Of a DNA stretch of 64,000 nucleotides, positions 60,173 through 64,000 are shown piece by piece. The DNA lies in assembly GCF_036346875.1 (NCBI RefSeq), contig NZ_CP107852.1, positions 5,208,001 to 5,272,000 of the forward strand. The letters are read 5' to 3'. Positions within the stretch are counted from its first letter, which is position 1, and each line of letters begins with the position of its first letter. The translations under genes and the position numbers were made by a program. Under the pieces are notes generated by a model. That model saw nothing but the letters and a program-made list of their open reading frames with translations. It ran no database searches and was not told where the DNA came from. This DNA comes from Nocardia sp. NBC_00508 (GTDB taxonomy: Bacteria; Actinomycetota; Actinomycetes; Mycobacteriales; Mycobacteriaceae).

Positions 60173-62056
60173 ATGGGCCGGGTGACTCCCCCCGATGATT
60201 TCGCGGCCGTAGCGATCGACGACGCGTCCGGTGCGGACGCCGGATCCGATGCGGCGCAACAGGTTCTACGCCGAGTCTTCGGTTACGACAGCTTCCGCGG
60301 CGACCAGCATGCCATCGTGGAGCGCGTGATCGCCGGCGGCGACGCGCTGGTGCTCATGCCGACCGGCGGCGGTAAGTCGCTGTGCTACCAGGTGCCCGCC
60401 CTGGTGCGACCCGGCGTCGGCGTGGTGATCTCGCCGCTGATCGCGCTCATGCAGGACCAGGTGGACGCGCTCAGCGCTTTGGGCGTGCGCGCGGGCTTCC
60501 TCAACTCCACGCAGTATCCCGACGAGCGTCGCATGATGGAGGCACAATTCGTCGCGGGCGAACTCGATCTGCTGTACCTGGCGCCGGAGCGGTTGCGCCT
60601 GGAATCCACCGCGCAGCTGCTGGATCGGGGCCGGGTCGCACTGTTCGCCATCGACGAGGCGCACTGCGTCTCCCAGTGGGGCCACGACTTCCGGCCCGAT
60701 TACCTGGGCCTTTCCATGCTGCACGAGCGGTGGCCCGACGTACCGCGGATCGCGCTGACCGCGACCGCCACCGAGAAGACCCGGGACGAAATCATCCAGC
60801 GCCTCGACCTCGGCGCGGCCCGTCGCTTCGTGTCCAGCTTCGACCGCCCCAATATCCAGTACCGGATCGAACCGAAGAACCGGCCCGAGCGCCAGCTGCT
60901 GGAATTCATCCGCACCGAACATCCGGGGGCCGCGGGCATCGTCTACTGCCTCTCGCGCAACTCGGTGGAGAAGACTGCCGCCTTCCTCACCGAGAACGGC
61001 GTCACCGCGGTGCCCTATCACGCGGGCCTGGACAATCGCACGCGCGCGACGAACCAATCGCGGTTCCTGCGCGAAGACGGCCTGGTCGTTGTGGCGACCA
61101 TCGCTTTCGGCATGGGCATCGATAAGCCCGACGTGCGTTTCGTGGCCCACCTCGACCTACCGAAGTCCGTCGAGGGCTACTACCAAGAGACCGGTCGCGC
61201 GGGCCGGGACGGTCTGCCCTCGACCGCGTGGATGGTGTACGGACTCAGTGACGTGGTGCAACAGCGCAAACTGATCGATGCCTCCGAGGGCGACGCCGCG
61301 CACCGCCGCCAGCTTCAACTGCATCTGGACGCGATGCTGGCGCTGTGCGAGACGGTGAGCTGCCGCCGCACCCAGCTCCTCGCCTACTTCGGCGAGCCCG
61401 GCCTGCCCTGCGGAAACTGCGATACCTGCCTGTCCCCGCCGCAATCCTGGGACGGCACGGTGGCCGCGCAAAAGCTGCTCTCGGCGGTGCTGCGGCTGAA
61501 GCGCGAACGTGGTCAGAGCTTCGGCGCAGGCCACATCGTGGACATCCTGCTAGGCAAGAAGAACCCGAAGGTCCTGCAGTACGACCATCACGAGCTGAAG
61601 GTCTTCGGCGTCGGTACCGACCTGCGGGATACGGAATGGCGTGGCGTGGTGCGGCAATTGCTGGCCCGCGGCCTGCTGGCCGTGCACGGCGACTATGGCG
61701 TGCTGATGCTCACCGAGGCCAGCAGCGACGTGCTGTTCGACGGACGCCAGGTGCTGCTGCGCCGGGAACCCGAGCGGGTGACCAAGCCCGCCCGCGCCGC
61801 GAAGGCCGCCAAGTCGGTAGCCGCCGACCTGGCGCCCGCCGACCTGCCGCTGTTCGAGAAGCTTCGCGAATGGCGTGCTGCCACAGCCAAGGAACAGGGT
61901 TTTCCCGCCTACGTCGTCTTCCACGACGCCACCTTGCGTGAGATCGCGGCACGCAAGCCCGCGAACCTGGCCGAACTGGGCAAGATCGGCGGTGTCGGCG
62001 AGAACAAACTCGCGAAGTACGGCGAGCAGGTGCTCGAAGTACTCGCCGACGCGTGA
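60173..62056 (+). CDS. recQ: ATP-dependent DNA helicase RecQ
   Basis: A 627-residue full-length RecQ. Walker A is MPTGGGKSLCYQ, then FAIDEAHCVSQWGHDFRPDY, LTATAT, VYCLSRNSVE and QETGRAGRDG (motif VI). The zinc site ends in CGNCDTC, an RQC winged helix follows, and an HRDC domain (PLFEKLREWRAATAKEQG, NLAELGKIGGVGENKLAKYG) closes the protein. It unwinds recombination intermediates and stalled forks. Start ATG 60173 or GTG 60182. Confidence 0.95.
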   Translation: MGRVTPPDDFAAVAIDDASGADAGSDAAQQVLRRVFGYDSFRGDQHAIVERVIAGGDALVLMPTGGGKSLCYQVPALVRPGVGVVISPLIALMQDQVDALSALGVRAGFLNSTQYPDERRMMEAQFVAGELDLLYLAPERLRLESTAQLLDRGRVALFAIDEAHCVSQWGHDFRPDYLGLSMLHERWPDVPRIALTATATEKTRDEIIQRLDLGAARRFVSSFDRPNIQYRIEPKNRPERQLLEFIRTEHPGAAGIVYCLSRNSVEKTAAFLTENGVTAVPYHAGLDNRTRATNQSRFLREDGLVVVATIAFGMGIDKPDVRFVAHLDLPKSVEGYYQETGRAGRDGLPSTAWMVYGLSDVVQQRKLIDASEGDAAHRRQLQLHLDAMLALCETVSCRRTQLLAYFGEPGLPCGNCDTCLSPPQSWDGTVAAQKLLSAVLRLKRERGQSFGAGHIVDILLGKKNPKVLQYDHHELKVFGVGTDLRDTEWRGVVRQLLARGLLAVHGDYGVLMLTEASSDVLFDGRQVLLRREPERVTKPARAAKAAKSVAADLAPADLPLFEKLREWRAATAKEQGFPAYVVFHDATLREIAARKPANLAELGKIGGVGENKLAKYGEQVLEVLADA

Positions 62057-62132
62057 GCCACCGCCCGTGCACAATGCACGGATGGGCGAGGCCGGTCGCC
62101 GGGCTGGGCGGCGAAACACTGTAGAGGACAGC

Positions 62133-62953
62133 GTGAATAACAGCGACACGATCGGGCGGCACGGTTTCCTGGCCGGTGCGGCCACCCTCGCGACCGGTGC
62201 GACGCTGGTCGGCCGCACCCCCGCGCGAGCCGTGCCGGTCGCGGAGGGCGTCACCAAGTTCCTCCTCCCCACCGACCGGCGGGTGCGGGTGCTGGTCACC
62301 GGCGACGCGGGCACCGGCACCCGGAGTCAGCACGGCGCTGGTGGATGCCGAGCCGCTACTACTCGGTGCGAATTCCGGAGCAGAACCCAGTGGTCGGGTT
62401 CTTCGTGCTCGACCTCAACCCGCTGGCCGCCTACCTGCTGCCGGTCTTCGCACCCTATTGGGCGGTCGACGGCCAGTTCATGAACGAGCAGCGCGACTGG
62501 CTGGACCGCGCCCTCGACGAGTCGCCCGCGACCTGGAAGATCGCCTGCACCCACCACCCCTACCTGAACAACGGGCCGCACGGCAGCGCGGGCCGCTACG
62601 AGGGCCTATCGATCGCTCCGATCAACGGCGTGCACGTGAAGCACTTCATCGAGGACCAAGTGATCGGCAGGTGCCAGTTCGTCCTGTCGGGGCACGACCA
62701 CTCCCTGCAGGTGCTCGAACCGACCGCGGCATCGAAGGGCACCAGGCAGATCGTGTCCGGCGCCGCGGCGAAAACGGTCGGCGCCAAGCCGCGCAGCACG
62801 CCGGACGCGGGCCTCGGCGCGCTGTACGAGAACTTCCACGAGCTCGGTTTCATGGTTCTCGAGCTCACCCCGGACGCGGTCGATCTGCGCGTCCACACCG
62901 TGGACCTGGCGTCCGGCGCTGCCACCGAGGCGTTCCGTCGCCGCCTGGCCTGA
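62133..62953 (+). pseudogene. Metallophosphoesterase broken by an internal deletion
   Basis: From GTG 62133 (after GAGGACA) a Tat-like leader (RHGFLAGAATLATGATLVG) leads to RRVRVLVTGDAGTGTRSQ, the first calcineurin-type motif, and then the frame is lost near 62330. A second frame picks up at about 62340 with MPSRYYSVRIPEQNP and runs to 62953, with THHPYLNNG and LSGHDHSLQVLEP, the late metal motifs. The GDN and GNHD/E motifs that should lie between are absent, so a deletion of probably 100 residues or more with a frame change has removed them. The product cannot be an active phosphatase. Confidence 0.8.
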
Positions 62954-62981
62954 GTTCCAACCGTGTTGCGGGGAGGGGGAA

Positions 62982-63263
62982 TTGCGGCGCGTCGCCGTCG
63001 CGGCGGCTACCGTGCTGGCTATGGCACCGGGTGAGGGTTCCAGCGATGAGGGCGCCGATGTTTCCTCCGGCTCGTCGGGCGGCGAAACACCGGACGCGCC
63101 GACGAATGCCCGCAACAGTTTGGATCCGTCGGTGGACGGCGTGTGGCTGCGGCGCCGCCGGCCGCCGGACCGCCCCGGCGTGCCGCGGATTTCGACGGTA
63201 GTGCTGCTCGTCGCGTTCTTCGGCATCCTCGCGCTCTACATCGCGCTGGGCCACGGCCGCTAG
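62982..63263 (+). CDS. Small single-TM protein upstream of smpB
   Basis: A 93-residue frame from TTG 62982 behind GGGGAGGGGG; an ATG at 63021 would give 80 residues. The centre is acidic and Ser/Gly-rich, then basic (VWLRRRRPPDRPG), and it ends with one hydrophobic helix (RISTVVLLVAFFGILALYIA). It may be a tail-anchored membrane protein. It is 56 bases from smpB. No family recognised. Confidence 0.6.
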   Translation: MRRVAVAAATVLAMAPGEGSSDEGADVSSGSSGGETPDAPTNARNSLDPSVDGVWLRRRRPPDRPGVPRISTVVLLVAFFGILALYIALGHGR

Positions 63264-63319
63264 CGGGGCCACGACCTGCGGGAATAATCCGATTGCCGCG
63301 TCAATTAGAGTGGACCGTT

Positions 63320-63793
63320 ATGAAGGAGACGGGGCGCAAGGTCATCGCGACCAACCGCCGGGCGCGGCACAACTACACGATCCTGGACATCTATGAGGCC
63401 GGGATCGCGCTGGTCGGCACCGAGGTGAAGAGCCTGCGTGAGGGCAAGGCCTCCCTCGTGGACGCCTTCGCGACGGTGGACAACGGCGAGGTGTGGCTGC
63501 GCGGGCTGCACATCCCCGAGTTCAGCCACGGCACCTGGACCAACCACTCTCCGCGCCGGGTGCGCAAGCTGCTACTGCACAAGCGTGAGATCGAGCGGCT
63601 GGTCGGCAAGTCGCGCGAGGGCAACCAAACGCTGGTGCCCTTGTCGATGTACTTCTCCGACGGCAAGGTGAAGGTCGAGCTGGCTCTCGCCAAGGGCAAG
63701 CAGGACTACGACAAGCGCCAGGACCTGGCCCGGCGGACCGCAGAACGAGAGGTCACCCGTGAACTGGGACGCCGGGTGAAAGGCATGCACTGA
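63320..63793 (+). CDS. smpB: SsrA-binding protein SmpB
   Basis: A 157-residue trans-translation factor of standard length. RKVIATNRRARHNYTILDIYEAG, GTEVKSLREGK and SLVDAFATVDNGEVWLRGLHI are diagnostic, and the basic C-terminal tail (KQDYDKRQDLARRTAEREV) enters the decoding site. It delivers tmRNA to stalled ribosomes. Start ATG 63320. The ssrA gene is not seen in the remaining 200 bases. Confidence 0.96.
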   Translation: MKETGRKVIATNRRARHNYTILDIYEAGIALVGTEVKSLREGKASLVDAFATVDNGEVWLRGLHIPEFSHGTWTNHSPRRVRKLLLHKREIERLVGKSREGNQTLVPLSMYFSDGKVKVELALAKGKQDYDKRQDLARRTAEREVTRELGRRVKGMH

Positions 63794-63816
63794 TCGTCGC
63801 CTACTCGCGGTGGTGA

Positions 63817-63890
63817 CCGTGGCGAGCAATGTCTGCGGCGGCAGGCGAGCGTGCTGCACACGGCCCTCGGTCGGGCATTGCTCGCCGCGG
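63817..63890 (+). terminator. Long inverted repeat after smpB
   Basis: GGCGAGCAATG (63821-63831) pairs perfectly with CATTGCTCGCC (63876-63886) and extends outward to 15 bp with one G-U pair, around a 44-base interior. It may end the smpB transcript or be part of a structured RNA between smpB and whatever follows. Confidence 0.5.
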
Positions 63891-64000
63891 TGCCCCCTGT
63901 CCCTCGCCCGGCTTCGAAGGCACTGCCGATCCCTGCGCGTTCTGGGAGCTGTCTGCTTCGTGAACAGGCCGACGGGTGCGGCGGGAGCCGTCCGGACTGC

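Noticed and set aside
63794..64000. tmRNA gene ssrA directly after smpB
   Set aside because: No tmRNA-like 5' end, tag frame or CCA-type 3' end is visible before the window ends.
1..64000. CRISPR arrays, tRNA or rRNA genes, and insertion sequences
   Set aside because: No regularly spaced short repeats, no T-loop plus acceptor pairing and no transposase frames were found. The only array-like repeat is the in-frame 33-bp series at 1543-2004, which is coding.

Overview
The window is GC-rich with many GTG/TTG starts and dense, often overlapping genes. A mycofactocin-type SDR, several fatty acyl-CoA ligases and acyl-CoA dehydrogenases, and orthologues of the M. tuberculosis genes ftsE/ftsX, prfB, smpB, hisN and fadE23/fadE24 point to a mycolate-producing actinomycete, most likely Nocardia or a close relative. 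The genus is an inference from gene content, not a measured match.

Region 1 (1-16.5 kb): the tail of an unidentified gene, a mycofactocin SDR and a decayed STAS gene lead to a minus-strand DoxX-like gene carrying a long 11-residue repeat. Next is a minus-strand catabolic operon (flavin monooxygenase, serine hydrolase/esterase, zinc alcohol dehydrogenase, acyl-CoA synthetase, amidohydrolase, alpha/beta hydrolase) with a divergent TetR gene. Its gene set recalls the mymA operon of M. tuberculosis. An LppU-like membrane protein follows, then a translationally coupled trio of pyruvoyl-dependent arginine decarboxylase, acetyltransferase-like protein and membrane diguanylate cyclase.

Region 2 (16.5-29.2 kb): galactokinase, an SSS-type sugar symporter and a small membrane protein form a galactose unit that ends in a strong hairpin. 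An HTH/TPR regulator and orphan genes lead to an arsenic locus: arsR/cadI(arsI) divergent, then arsR-aquaporin-arsC-arsC, with no dedicated efflux pump visible. A BCCT osmolyte transporter follows.

Region 3 (29.4-39.0 kb) is an accessory island. It holds two HTH/TPR regulators, a resolvase-like protein, a CYTH protein, small unknown genes and two copies of a two-gene cassette. Each cassette has a small acidic protein followed by a protein with an N-terminal PD-(D/E)XK-type nuclease signature and a long coiled coil. The copies are almost identical in their 3' halves and strongly diverged in the nuclease half. This is the best candidate for an undescribed system, either toxin/immunity-like or defence-like.

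Region 4 (39-64 kb) is mostly core: a secreted glycine-zipper protein, a PepSY membrane protein, two fadD paralogues, an AhpD-like protein and fadE24-fadE23 behind two tandem palindromes. It continues with Uma2, ftsX/ftsE/small TM protein/MscS/prfB, an MmyB-type regulator divergent from an FMN reductase, hisN, a GNAT, a secreted SMP-30-like protein, recQ, a metallophosphoesterase broken by an internal deletion, a small TM protein and smpB.
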